A stretch of 15,715 nucleotides of DNA from JAHJDS01 sp964569795. Lineage in GTDB: Bacteria; Desulfobacterota; Desulfarculia; Desulfarculales; JAHJDS01. Below are positions 1-7,359 of the stretch, piece after piece. The position numbers and the translations under genes were made by a program. The notes under the pieces were generated by a model that had not been told where the DNA came from, did no database searches, and saw only the letters and a program-made list of their open reading frames with translations. The first letter of the stretch is position 1; each line of letters opens with the position of its first letter. The stretch spans positions 1 to 15,715 of the forward strand of contig CAZMVB010000052.1 in the NCBI GenBank assembly GCA_964569795.1. The letters are read 5' to 3'.

Positions 1-620
1 ATGGGCGCCCTCTATTGACTTTCGCCTTTTGCTAACAAGTCAATATAGTGGTCCAGATACGAGACTACCGCCGAATCCATATATCTCCCCGAAGGAGGCT
101 CGACGCTGGGGGCAGCGGATCGGTTCGTCTATCCTGCAAGGGGGCCCGCCATTCAGGCCGGCTTTGCCGGGAACCCCAAAGGGTGATCCTGCGGAACCGC
201 AGTCTATCGAAGACCTAGCGGTAGTTGGGCCCGGTGAGCGACACCGAGGCAGTGCATTGGATCGAGAGCATCCAGACCTAACGCGACATCTGACGGGGGC
301 GGGGTTGATGACCCCGGCCCCTCTTTCGGACCCGGCCTTTCTGGATGCAGGGGCGATATGAATCCATTCGGCCTCGGCTCCTTCGATCGCCTCACGACAG
401 GCCCTTCGCGTTCCTTACCGCGGAGGATTCTGAGGTGATCATATCTGGACTCAGCCGTGAGTCTTGGCCGGAGAGATATACCTCAAATTCTGAAGAGAGC
501 GACCTTCGGGTGACTATGTCCGAAATATCATGATTATTTCAGAAGTGACTGGAACTGAAAAAGGGCAGCCATTCATCTGTCGTTGGGAGTCAGGGTCGCT
601 ATTTAATACTCCTCCCCGGA
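1..620. other. gene-poor region at left edge, with small inverted repeats
   Basis: I see no convincing gene here. The open frames present lack family motifs and good ribosome binding sites, and have atypical composition. Three small structures are visible. An inverted repeat TATTGACTT (13-21) / AAGTCAATA (37-45) has a 15-nt loop. A GC-rich hairpin spans 296-321: GGGGC GGGGT, loop TGATG, ACCCC, one bulged G, GCCCC; it is followed on the plus strand by TCTTTC, which is too short for a confident terminator. An imperfect AT-rich palindrome centred on TCATGA lies at 522-540. Any transcript of the minus-strand operon would end somewhere in this region, but I find no clear intrinsic terminator after the stop at 621. 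Confidence 0.5.
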
Positions 621-3254
621 TCAGGACATAAGGTCTTTGCGTCCTATCGGCAACCGTCTAATTCGAATCCCGCAGGCGTCTTGTACAGCATTGGCTATGG
701 CCGGCGCCGTGGGGACGTCGGCGAATTCGCCTGTGCCTGATGCGCCAAAGGGGCCGTTTTCGCGGGGCACCTCCACGGTGTGGACTTCGATCAACGGCAT
801 GTCCTTAGCCCGAGGGATACGGTATTTACCGAAACTATCGGTCACGGTATATTCAAACTTCTCCGAGAGGGCATAGCCCAGGCCCATGGCGATACCGCCA
901 TGGATCTGTCCCTCGACGTTGAGCCGGTTGATGACCGTACCCATGTCGTGGACGGCTGTGATCTTGAGGACCTTGACCCGACCCTTGGCCATGTCCACGG
1001 CCACTTCGGCCATCTGCACCCCGAAAGAGTATGTTTCCCAGGGTACGCCCTGACCCGTCATTGGATCGAGCCTGGTGGTGGCGGTCTTGTGGACCACCTT
1101 GTAGAGCGTGGGCAGACCCCGCGCCTTCATCTCGTCGTAGGTCGACACGCCGGCGTCGGCCATGGCCTCGGCCAGCTTCGAAACAGCCAGTTCCACGGCC
1201 CGGCCCGAGACATAAGTTTGCCGTGAGCCGGCCGAGAAATTGCCGTCAGGGGTGTGGGCCGTATCCGTGGTGCACAGGTGGACCCGGTCGAGGGGATAGC
1301 CGAAGGTCCGGGCCGCGATCTGCCAGAACATGGTGTCCGAGCCCTGGCCCATGTCCGAGGCCCCGATCCAGACCTGGAGGTCATTATCGGGCAAAAGCTC
1401 GGCCCAGGCCTCGGATTGGTCCGGAGCGCTTCGGCCCGGACCGAACCAGACCGCGGCCAGGCCCACGCCACGTTTGATTTCAGGGGTGTCTGCAGCCCTG
1501 GCCTTTTCCACGGCCTGGCGGTACAGGGGACGCATCTTCTCCAGGCACTCGGAAAAGCCCGAGGCGTCCTCCAGTCGCTGACCAAATATCGTCACGTCCC
1601 CGGGTGCGAAACCATTGCGAACCCGGATCTCAAAGGGATCGAGATCCAATTCGGCGGCCAACTCGTCCAGGATCGATTCAATGGCAAAGGCCGTCTGGGG
1701 TGCGCCGAAGCCTCGCATGGCGCCCTTGATGGCCGTGGTCGTGTAGACCGCCCGGCCCCTGACCCGGGCGTGGGGCCACCGGTAAGGTCCGCTGGCGTGG
1801 ACAATGCCCCGGGTGACCACGCTCTTGGAAAACGAAGCGTAGGCCCCGGCGTCGGCCAGGACGTCCATGTCCAGGCCGGTCAAGGTCCCATCCTTCCTGG
1901 CGCCGACCTTGGCATGTATCGTGAAAGGATGGCGTTTAGTCGTGGCGAGAAAGGTTTCCGGTCGCGAGTAGCTCATCCGCACCGGCCGGCCCAGTTTCCA
2001 GGCCGCCAGTCCAAGGACTCCGCCGACGCTCACATCCAGCTTGCCTCCGAAACCGCCGCCCATGGGCGTCTGGATGACTCGCACCTGGTCCGGGTCGAGC
2101 CCCAGGGCCCCGGCGATGGTCTTTTGATGCTGGTGGATGTTCTGGCTGCCCGACATCACCACCAGACGGCCGCGGTCGTCCACGTAGGCCGCCCCGGCGT
2201 CGGGCTCCAGGTAGGCGTGCTCGACGGACTGAGTCGAATACTCCCGCTCGACTATCACCTCGGCCTCGGCCAGGCCGTCCTCGACCACGCCGTGAACGAT
2301 GGGTTGCTCGAAAAGCAGGTTGGGACGATCGTCGTGCACCCGGGGGGCCCCCGGCTCGAGGGCCTCCGGCACGGTGAGCAGCGGCGGCAATGGTTCGTAC
2401 TCTACCGTTACGCCGGACAAGGCATCTCGAGCGTTTCTTTCGGAAATGGCCACCACCGCCGCCACCGGATCGCCCATGAACCGCACCTTGTCCCCGCACA
2501 GGATGGGCTGGTCGTCGCCGGCCATCTTGAGAATGTTGGTTGCTTCCACGTCGTCGGCCGTCAGGACGGCAAGGACCCCGGGCCCGGCCAAGGCTTGGGT
2601 GAAGTCGATGGACACGATTCGGGCGTGGTGATGCGAGCTGCGCACTAGGGCGACATGGGCGCACTCATCGACCTTCAGGTCGGCGGCGAACACTGTCGCC
2701 CCGGTGGCCTTCTCCAGAGCGTCCCGCCGGACCACGGCCCGGCCGAGGGTGTCCTGGCCTTCGGTCCGGAGTTCGATCGGGCCGACCTCGCCCCGCAGCC
2801 GGGCCGCGGCCAGCTCCACCGCCTCGAATATCTTCTGATAGCCCGTGCAGCGGCACAGGTGCGGCTGGAGGGCCTGGACGATGGCGGCCCGATCAGGACG
2901 GGGTTCCCGGTCAATTAGGGCCTTGGCCCGAATGATCATCCCCGGCGTGCAGAATCCGCACTGAATGGCCCCGGTCCGGGCAAAGGCGACCTGCAGGGGA
3001 TGCGGATTGGACACGGTGCCGAGGCCCTCGATGGTCACCACTTCCCGGCCCCGGGCCTTGATCACGGGCGTCTTGCAGGCCAGCCGCACTTCACCGTCTA
3101 CCAAAACAGCGCACGTCCCGCAATGCCCTCGACCGCACCCGGCCTTGGCACCGGTTAGTCCAAAGTCCCGGCGAAGGACATCGAGCAGGCTCCGGGCCGA
3201 ATCGGCAATCACCCGGCGCGTCGCGCCGTTGAGCTTGAAGCTGATGTCTTTCAT
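621..3254 (-). CDS. molybdenum hydroxylase of the xanthine dehydrogenase / aldehyde oxidoreductase (Mop) family, fused 2Fe-2S and Mo subunits
   Basis: An 877-aa cytoplasmic enzyme expected to hydroxylate a carbon next to N, or to oxidise an aldehyde with water as oxygen source. Residues 1-75 form a plant-type 2Fe-2S domain (C40, C45, C48, C60). Residues 76-155 form the helical 2Fe-2S domain (C99, C102, C134, C136). From memory this cysteine spacing is nearly that of Desulfovibrio gigas Mop (about 907 aa). The rest is the molybdopterin-cytosine-dinucleotide part: GGGFGGK at 399-405, MRGFG at 513-517, DMGQGSD at 634-640, SAGSRQ at 674-679, and the probable catalytic Glu843 in GTGEF. There is no FAD domain, so electrons must leave through the FeS clusters to a separate acceptor. 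I chose the ATG at 3254 because GAGAGG lies 6 nt upstream; a TTG at 3275 would add 7 residues without a good site. It is the last gene of the operon, 39 nt after DUF89. The substrate is unknown. Confidence 0.9.
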   Translation of the reverse strand: MKDISFKLNGATRRVIADSARSLLDVLRRDFGLTGAKAGCGRGHCGTCAVLVDGEVRLACKTPVIKARGREVVTIEGLGTVSNPHPLQVAFARTGAIQCGFCTPGMIIRAKALIDREPRPDRAAIVQALQPHLCRCTGYQKIFEAVELAAARLRGEVGPIELRTEGQDTLGRAVVRRDALEKATGATVFAADLKVDECAHVALVRSSHHHARIVSIDFTQALAGPGVLAVLTADDVEATNILKMAGDDQPILCGDKVRFMGDPVAAVVAISERNARDALSGVTVEYEPLPPLLTVPEALEPGAPRVHDDRPNLLFEQPIVHGVVEDGLAEAEVIVEREYSTQSVEHAYLEPDAGAAYVDDRGRLVVMSGSQNIHQHQKTIAGALGLDPDQVRVIQTPMGGGFGGKLDVSVGGVLGLAAWKLGRPVRMSYSRPETFLATTKRHPFTIHAKVGARKDGTLTGLDMDVLADAGAYASFSKSVVTRGIVHASGPYRWPHARVRGRAVYTTTAIKGAMRGFGAPQTAFAIESILDELAAELDLDPFEIRVRNGFAPGDVTIFGQRLEDASGFSECLEKMRPLYRQAVEKARAADTPEIKRGVGLAAVWFGPGRSAPDQSEAWAELLPDNDLQVWIGASDMGQGSDTMFWQIAARTFGYPLDRVHLCTTDTAHTPDGNFSAGSRQTYVSGRAVELAVSKLAEAMADAGVSTYDEMKARGLPTLYKVVHKTATTRLDPMTGQGVPWETYSFGVQMAEVAVDMAKGRVKVLKITAVHDMGTVINRLNVEGQIHGGIAMGLGYALSEKFEYTVTDSFGKYRIPRAKDMPLIEVHTVEVPRENGPFGASGTGEFADVPTAPAIANAVQDACGIRIRRLPIGRKDLMS

Positions 3255-3293
3255 GCCCGTCCTCTCTCCGTCCAATGGCGGATCTTGGCCGGA

Positions 3294-4172
3294 TCAATTC
3301 CCGCCGGACAAGACCGGCCGGCCGATGTCCACCCCAAAGCGTTTTTCGTAGGGCCGGCACTTGGAGACCAGCAGGAAAAGCGCCTTGTCCCTGAGGGCCG
3401 CCTCTTCCCCCAGGGTATCGAAGTTCCCGCCGCCCTTGGAGACGATCAGGTCGGCCTGGTGGAACAGGTCTCTAGCCACCGGCGAACACCGCTTCAAGAT
3501 GACCCCGGGCAGCGGTCCCTCGATGCCACTGTCAACGATCCGGGCCGCTCGCTCCAGGCCGGCGAAAATGGCGTCATACATGGTGGCATCATTGAGCGTG
3601 GGGCGGCTTCTGACTAAAAAGGTCACGTCCAGGTCATGACCTTCCTTGATGACCTCGATCAGCAGCTTGTCAAAGACGATCTCGCCGCAGTTGTCACCGA
3701 CGTAGACCAGCCGGCGGGTGCCCCGGAGCCTTTTTTTGAGCTCCTCGATCCTGTCAAACGCCAGGCGGTGGGCCAGTCCTGACCTGATCGAGGCCTCGAC
3801 GTCGAGATAGCCGGCCGACCACATCAGGTCGATGGAGTTGCCGGCGATGGCCAGTTCCACCGCCCGGGCCAAGGGGTCCGGGGCGGCCGCCACCTGTTCG
3901 GCCAGCCAAGGATAGATCTGCAGTCCTCGGGCGTTCTGCTCCCTTCTTACAGCCGCCAGGGGGTCGCTGTCCCCCAGGCGATCTATCATCCGGGTCATCA
4001 CCATCTCGATGACCTCAGAACTGGTTATGGCCCATTGTCGGCCCTGCAAGGGCGGCAGCCTCACCACGTCGCTGATCAGCCGCCGGATCAGTTCCCCGTC
4101 CCCGGTCGCCTGCCTGACCGCGGCCAGGGACATTTTCAGGATGCAGGGAATGCAATCTGGCTCGATCAGCAA
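3294..4172 (-). CDS. DUF89-family metal-dependent phosphatase-like protein
   Basis: A 292-aa protein of the DUF89 (damage-control phosphatase / ARMT1-like) family, of the short prokaryotic type. Visible family marks are an N-terminal CxxC (C7, C10), the metal-site motif DNCGE (160-164) followed by IVFD, RSRPTLNDAT (188-197), SKGGGNFDTL (245-254) and KC (271-272). D160 and N161 are the likely metal ligands, with an acidic residue near 195 as a possible third. Characterised members dephosphorylate sugar or cofactor phosphates, often by-products of other enzymes. The start is TTG at 4172: GGGGAGGAG sits about 7 nt upstream and no in-frame ATG precedes the conserved CxxC. It lies 24 nt after the last NIPSNAP-like gene and 39 nt before the Mo hydroxylase. 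Its presence beside a phosphorylating dikinase suggests removal of wrong or stalled phosphate esters, but this is inference. Confidence 0.82.
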   Translation of the reverse strand: MLIEPDCIPCILKMSLAAVRQATGDGELIRRLISDVVRLPPLQGRQWAITSSEVIEMVMTRMIDRLGDSDPLAAVRREQNARGLQIYPWLAEQVAAAPDPLARAVELAIAGNSIDLMWSAGYLDVEASIRSGLAHRLAFDRIEELKKRLRGTRRLVYVGDNCGEIVFDKLLIEVIKEGHDLDVTFLVRSRPTLNDATMYDAIFAGLERAARIVDSGIEGPLPGVILKRCSPVARDLFHQADLIVSKGGGNFDTLGEEAALRDKALFLLVSKCRPYEKRFGVDIGRPVLSGGN

Positions 4173-4196
4173 GGCCGCTCCTCCCCGGCCACCGGA

Positions 4197-4823
4197 TCAC
4201 CGCTGATTGACGTGCCCGGACGGCACCAGGATTTTGCAGCCGTAGTCCGAGACGAGTTCCAGTAGATTCAGGGTCAGTTGGCGAAAGGCGGCGTCCTCCA
4301 ATACCTGGCCGATGGTCTCCAGCTCCTCGGCCCGGCACTCGGACACCACGTGCGGCGTGGACCCGACCCTGACCCGCCAGTCGCCCACCATCTCCAGGCC
4401 CATTTGGGCCACGGCCGGTAAATAGTCGCTGTCCAGGAAACGATCGAATTCGTAGTACTGGGCCGAATCGATGTTGAAATGCTGGTTGAACTTGTAGCCC
4501 CGTTCGATCTCGACCGGCTGGGCCGTGACCCGGCCCGACGGCGCCAGGAGCTTGCTGTGATAATCCCGCACCAGGGCCAGGAGGCGGGCCTTGAGATCCA
4601 GATAGTCCGGCCTGGTAATCAGGGCCTCGATCTCCTGGACCGACTCGGCCACGCCCTCGGCGATAAAGTAGGGGCCCTCGCCCGACGCGACGTGCCAGCT
4701 GCCGACGATTTGCATCAGGCCGACCGCACCTATCCGGGGTACATATTCATCAGTGAAGAAGCGGTCGAACCGGGCCTGTCGGTCAGGGATCGGATTCCAG
4801 TATTGAATGAGCTTGACCGCCAT
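4197..4823 (-). CDS. two-domain NIPSNAP-like alpha/beta-barrel protein, third tandem paralogue
   Basis: A 208-aa protein made of two homologous units, residues 2-99 and 109-205. Each unit opens with a strand like KLIQYWN or KFNQHFN, has an aromatic-rich helix, a G-x-W strand (VGSWHV, VGDWRV), and ends in the signature SKLLAPSGRV or CKILVPSGHV. The order of strands and helices and the Y...PG...G..VG.W...G pattern resemble NIPSNAP / dimeric alpha-beta barrel domains. That assignment is by eye and the function is unknown. Unit 2 is the more divergent: it has GSTPHVV where most units have GxGP. I chose ATG at 4823 because GGAGAG lies 5 nt upstream; a GTG at 4829 would overlap that site. It starts 13 nt after the previous paralogue's stop and 24 nt before DUF89, so it is surely cotranscribed. 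No signal peptide or membrane segment is seen. Confidence 0.75.
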   Translation of the reverse strand: MAVKLIQYWNPIPDRQARFDRFFTDEYVPRIGAVGLMQIVGSWHVASGEGPYFIAEGVAESVQEIEALITRPDYLDLKARLLALVRDYHSKLLAPSGRVTAQPVEIERGYKFNQHFNIDSAQYYEFDRFLDSDYLPAVAQMGLEMVGDWRVRVGSTPHVVSECRAEELETIGQVLEDAAFRQLTLNLLELVSDYGCKILVPSGHVNQR

Positions 4824-4836
4824 GCGCACTCTCCGG

Positions 4837-5457
4837 CTAGGTGACGTGGCCCGAAGGCACCAAAATCTTGCTGCCGAAACAGGTGACCATGGACTGGAGC
4901 CCGGCGATCATGGCTTTGTACTCGGGGGAGGCGACGGCCTGGAGGATTCGCCTGACCGACGGACAGGACCCCTCGACCACCGTGTTGGGGCCAGGGCCGA
5001 TCCCGACGCACCAGGCGCCGATGATCTCGATACCCAGCCGGTCCATGGTCGGCGCCTGGACCTCTCTCAGGAAACGATCATAATCCGGTTGACGCTCGCT
5101 CAAGACGTCGTAGTGGTGATTGAAACGGCATTGTCCATCCAACGGCCCAACCCTGCGCACCCCGCCCGCCGGCACCAGGATCTTGCTCTTGTACCCGGCG
5201 ATCATGAACCGGAGCAGGTGATCGAGCTTCTGGAAATCGTCCTGATCCAGAAGCAGGTTGACCCCCTCCATGGATTCGGCCAGGCCTTCCAGGATGAAGT
5301 AGGGGCCCTCACCGGCGGCCACGTACCAGCTTCCGACAATGCCCATCAGGCCGCTGCCCTTGACCTGGGGGATGTAGTTGTCCACCACAAAGCGGTCAAA
5401 CTCCCGCTGGTGTCCGGACAGGACGTTGAAGTATTGGATGAACTTGGCGAACACCAT
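4837..5457 (-). CDS. two-domain NIPSNAP-like alpha/beta-barrel protein, second tandem paralogue
   Basis: A 206-aa protein with the same two-unit plan as its neighbours: unit 1 at residues 4-100 and unit 2 at 110-205. Unit 1 has AKFIQYFNVL, VGSWYV, GEGPYFILEG and the closing SKILVPAGGV. Unit 2 has CRFNHHYDVL, IGAWCV, GPGPNTVVEG and the closing SKILVPSGHV. Unit 1 is closest to unit 1 of the gene at 4197-4823 (both read VGSW, then GEGPYFI), so units are more alike by position than within a protein. This points to whole-gene duplication after the two-unit form arose. The ATG at 5457 has AAGGAG only 3 nt upstream; the next codon, GTG at 5454, is better spaced, so the exact start may be one codon later. 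The gap to the first paralogue's stop is 18 nt. Function is unknown. Confidence 0.75.
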   Translation of the reverse strand: MVFAKFIQYFNVLSGHQREFDRFVVDNYIPQVKGSGLMGIVGSWYVAAGEGPYFILEGLAESMEGVNLLLDQDDFQKLDHLLRFMIAGYKSKILVPAGGVRRVGPLDGQCRFNHHYDVLSERQPDYDRFLREVQAPTMDRLGIEIIGAWCVGIGPGPNTVVEGSCPSVRRILQAVASPEYKAMIAGLQSMVTCFGSKILVPSGHVT

Positions 5458-5475
5458 CGTCTCCTTGGACGGCGA

Positions 5476-6135
5476 TCAGAACCGTTTCATCATCTCGCGC
5501 ATCAGGTAGGGCACCTCGATGCGACCCGTGGGGGCCAGAATACGGCTCGAGTAGTCGGTGACGATGTCCTCCTTGAGGGTGCGCACCAGCCGTCTGAACT
5601 CCGAGGTGTCGACGGCCCGGGCGATATCGACGATGTTGCGGGCGGTCCCCTCGGCCAATATCTGGGGACCGGAGCCGATGACCAGCCGCCAGCCGCCGGT
5701 GATCGGCACCCCCAGCTGGTTCATGACGGGCAGGCACTGGTCCTTGACGAACCGGTAGTGGGCGTCTTCCTGGCCCGGCAGGACATTGTAATACTGATTG
5801 AACTTCCAGACTCCGGTTTGGATCCGGTAGGGGCCGTCCTGGATCCGGCCGCTGGGGGCCCACACCCTGGACGAGTACTTCCAGACATATCGGAGGAGTT
5901 TGTTGAACATCTGCCGGTATTCCTCGGAGGCCAGGGCCTTTTTGAGATTCTCGACGTCTTCCACCGCGGCCACGGCCACGATCCGCGGGCCCTCGCCCAC
6001 GGCCACGTAATAGCCTCCCACCAGTTGGATGCCGAGCCTTTCCAGGCCGGGATTGTATTCCTGGCTGACAAAAGGCGCATACTGGTCGAACTTGCCCGGA
6101 ATGACGTCCCAGTATTGGGTGAACAAAATGGCCAT
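5476..6135 (-). CDS. two-domain NIPSNAP-like alpha/beta-barrel protein, first tandem paralogue
   Basis: A 219-aa protein with two homologous units at residues 2-98 and 110-205 plus a short C-terminal tail (EVPYLMREMMKRF) absent from the other two. Unit 1 reads LFTQYWDVIPG, VGGYYVAVGEGP and closes with SRVWAPSGRI. Unit 2 reads KFNQYYNVLPG, GGWRLVIGSGP and closes with SRILAPTGRI. The YxVxPG opening and G-x-x-V-G-G-[YW] core are the best match to NIPSNAP / dimeric alpha-beta barrel families among the three paralogues. NIPSNAP domains have diverse and mostly unproven roles; here a binding or catalytic barrel in the pathway is inferred from context only. The ATG at 6135 has GAGG 6 nt upstream. A large hairpin and a U-run lie immediately upstream, so expression of this three-gene block may be set separately from the dikinase genes. 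Confidence 0.75.
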   Translation of the reverse strand: MAILFTQYWDVIPGKFDQYAPFVSQEYNPGLERLGIQLVGGYYVAVGEGPRIVAVAAVEDVENLKKALASEEYRQMFNKLLRYVWKYSSRVWAPSGRIQDGPYRIQTGVWKFNQYYNVLPGQEDAHYRFVKDQCLPVMNQLGVPITGGWRLVIGSGPQILAEGTARNIVDIARAVDTSEFRRLVRTLKEDIVTDYSSRILAPTGRIEVPYLMREMMKRF

Positions 6136-6158
6136 CTGGTCCCTCTTCTTTGCTGCGT

Positions 6159-6212
6159 AAAAAAGTTTGGCGCCCCCAACCGATCCCCCGGCCGGGAGCG
6201 GCCGCGGATCGG
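6159..6212 (-). terminator. attenuator- or terminator-like hairpin ahead of the NIPSNAP-like block
   Basis: In the 130-nt gap after the dikinase beta subunit, minus-strand RNA can form a nested hairpin at 6212-6180: CCGATCC pairs with GGATCGG and, inside, CGGCCG pairs with CGGCCG around loop CTCC. This is followed by a small TTGG/CCAA stem (6179-6167) and six U (6164-6159). The U-run ends only 23 nt before the ATG at 6135. The shape suits partial termination or attenuation between the dikinase genes and the NIPSNAP-like genes. The stem right before the U-run is short, so it may instead be an mRNA-stabilising structure. Confidence 0.4.
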
Positions 6213-6265
6213 GCCGGCACCCCCCTGGTCAGCGCCGCAACTGAACGCTCCGTCCCGGGACCCCA

Positions 6266-7291
6266 TCAGGCCTGGAACAGGCGGGTCATCAACTCGGCCA
6301 GGTATTCCGAGTCGTTCTCCTTTTTGGCGGTGAACTTGGCCGGCCGGGCCTGGACCCAGAAGATGTTCTTCGGGCAAGCGAGGTCATCATCGACGACCCA
6401 CTCCATGTCCTGGGGCACGCCGAAATGATCCTCGACCAGGTGGGCGATCCGGACGATCTCCCGCAATTCGTCGCCGGTCAGACAGGGCTGTTTCTGGATT
6501 TCGGCGGGCACCTCCACCATGGCGATGCCCCGTTGCTGGTAGACGACCATCTTGGTCTTGGGATTGATGGTCTGGTCAACCTCGCCGGTCCGTTTGTCAA
6601 CCACGAAACTGTCCGGGGTGATCTCGCCGCTGACCACGCTCTCGCCCAGACCCCAGTTGCCCTCGACGATGGTCTTGGACATGTCGCCGGTGGTCGGCAG
6701 GACCGTCAGCACCACCCCGGCGCTCTTGGGCCTGACCATCTTCAGCACGGCCACGCCGATGGGGGCCTCGGCCGGGTCCATGCCGGTCTCGACCCGGAAG
6801 GCAATCGCCCGGGTGGTGAAGGCGCTGCCCCAGACTCGAATGACGTGCTCGACCACGTCCCCGGCGCCGATCACATTGAGGAAGGTTTCCATCTGGCCGG
6901 GCATGCTCACCGCGCCGCTGGACCGCACCGCGACCGCGACGTCGTCCACGCCCGACCGCCGGCACAGCTCCTCGTAGTGGGCCTCCAGCTCGGCCCGCAT
7001 CGGAGCAGGCATGGACTTGGACTCGATGATGCCCCGGATGACCCGGCCGGCCGCCACCTGCTGGCCGATGTCCTTGGGGTCCTTGAACTTCTCCTTGATG
7101 TAACGCCTGATCTCCTCGCCGGCCCCTGTCTGGGCCATGAACAACCTACAGCCGTCCACGCTGACGGCGAACCCCGGGGGGACGCGCATCCCCAGGCCGG
7201 TCATCTCTCCCAGGTTGGCGCACTTCTTCCCGACCAGGTCATTGTGTTCGCTGCCCAGTTCCTCGAACCAATAGAGCCACTTCTCGGCCAT
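6266..7291 (-). CDS. PEP-synthase-like ATP-grasp subunit (phenylphosphate synthase beta / PpsB-like)
   Basis: A 341-aa stand-alone copy of the PEP synthase / pyruvate phosphate dikinase N-terminal ATP-binding domain. Motifs in order are GKKCANLGEM (21-30), VRSSGAVSMPGQMETFLNV (122-140), GNWGLGESVVSG (211-222), ITPDSFVVD (224-232) and the C-terminal MEWVVDDD ... FWVQARP (296-317). The SMPGQMET stretch is closer to PPDK than to typical PEP synthase. It should use ATP to transfer a phosphoryl group to the histidine of its partner. That partner is encoded just upstream (68-nt gap), the same A-B order as phenylphosphate synthase of Thauera aromatica, whose PpsB is also about 40 kDa. ATG at 7291 is chosen because AAGGA lies 8 nt upstream and homology begins there; the frame open further upstream is a shadow of the alpha gene. 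No CBS-domain gamma subunit is present in this window. Confidence 0.88.
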   Translation of the reverse strand: MAEKWLYWFEELGSEHNDLVGKKCANLGEMTGLGMRVPPGFAVSVDGCRLFMAQTGAGEEIRRYIKEKFKDPKDIGQQVAAGRVIRGIIESKSMPAPMRAELEAHYEELCRRSGVDDVAVAVRSSGAVSMPGQMETFLNVIGAGDVVEHVIRVWGSAFTTRAIAFRVETGMDPAEAPIGVAVLKMVRPKSAGVVLTVLPTTGDMSKTIVEGNWGLGESVVSGEITPDSFVVDKRTGEVDQTINPKTKMVVYQQRGIAMVEVPAEIQKQPCLTGDELREIVRIAHLVEDHFGVPQDMEWVVDDDLACPKNIFWVQARPAKFTAKKENDSEYLAELMTRLFQA

Positions 7292-7314
7292 GGTAGCGGT
7301 CCTTCTCCATGGGA

Positions 7315-7354
7315 GGGGGCGGCGGGCCGAGGCCCCCCGCCCCCCGAAGGGGGG
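7315..7354 (-). other. two mutually exclusive GC hairpins between dikinase alpha and beta genes
   Basis: Right after the alpha stop, minus-strand RNA has CCCCCC (7354-7349), UUC, GGGGGG (7345-7340), which can fold with a UUCG tetraloop. The same G-run can instead pair downstream: GGGGGCGG (7344-7337) with CCGCCCCC (7322-7315), enclosing a GGGC/GCCC stem with loop CUCG. The two folds exclude each other. Neither is followed by a U-run. They may stabilise the upstream message, tune the alpha/beta ratio, or simply reflect high GC. Confidence 0.4.
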
Positions 7355-7359
7355 ATAAA

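Noticed and set aside
296..321. GC-rich hairpin as an intrinsic terminator
   Set aside because: The downstream sequence on the plus strand is only TCTTTC, and on the minus strand there is no T-run, so the terminator call is not supported.
29..361. 110-codon plus-strand open frame at the left edge
   Set aside because: No family motif, no good ribosome site, and it runs through a strong GC hairpin at 296-321; probably not coding.
1254..2648. 464-codon plus-strand open frame opposite the Mo hydroxylase
   Set aside because: It lies antisense to a gene with clear cofactor motifs; its product is Gly/His/Val-rich with no family motif, typical of a GC-rich antisense shadow.
4807..6333. 508-codon plus-strand open frame across the NIPSNAP-like genes
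   Set aside because: It spans three well-supported minus-strand genes and gives a low-complexity Asp/His/Gly/Val-rich product without motifs or a ribosome site.
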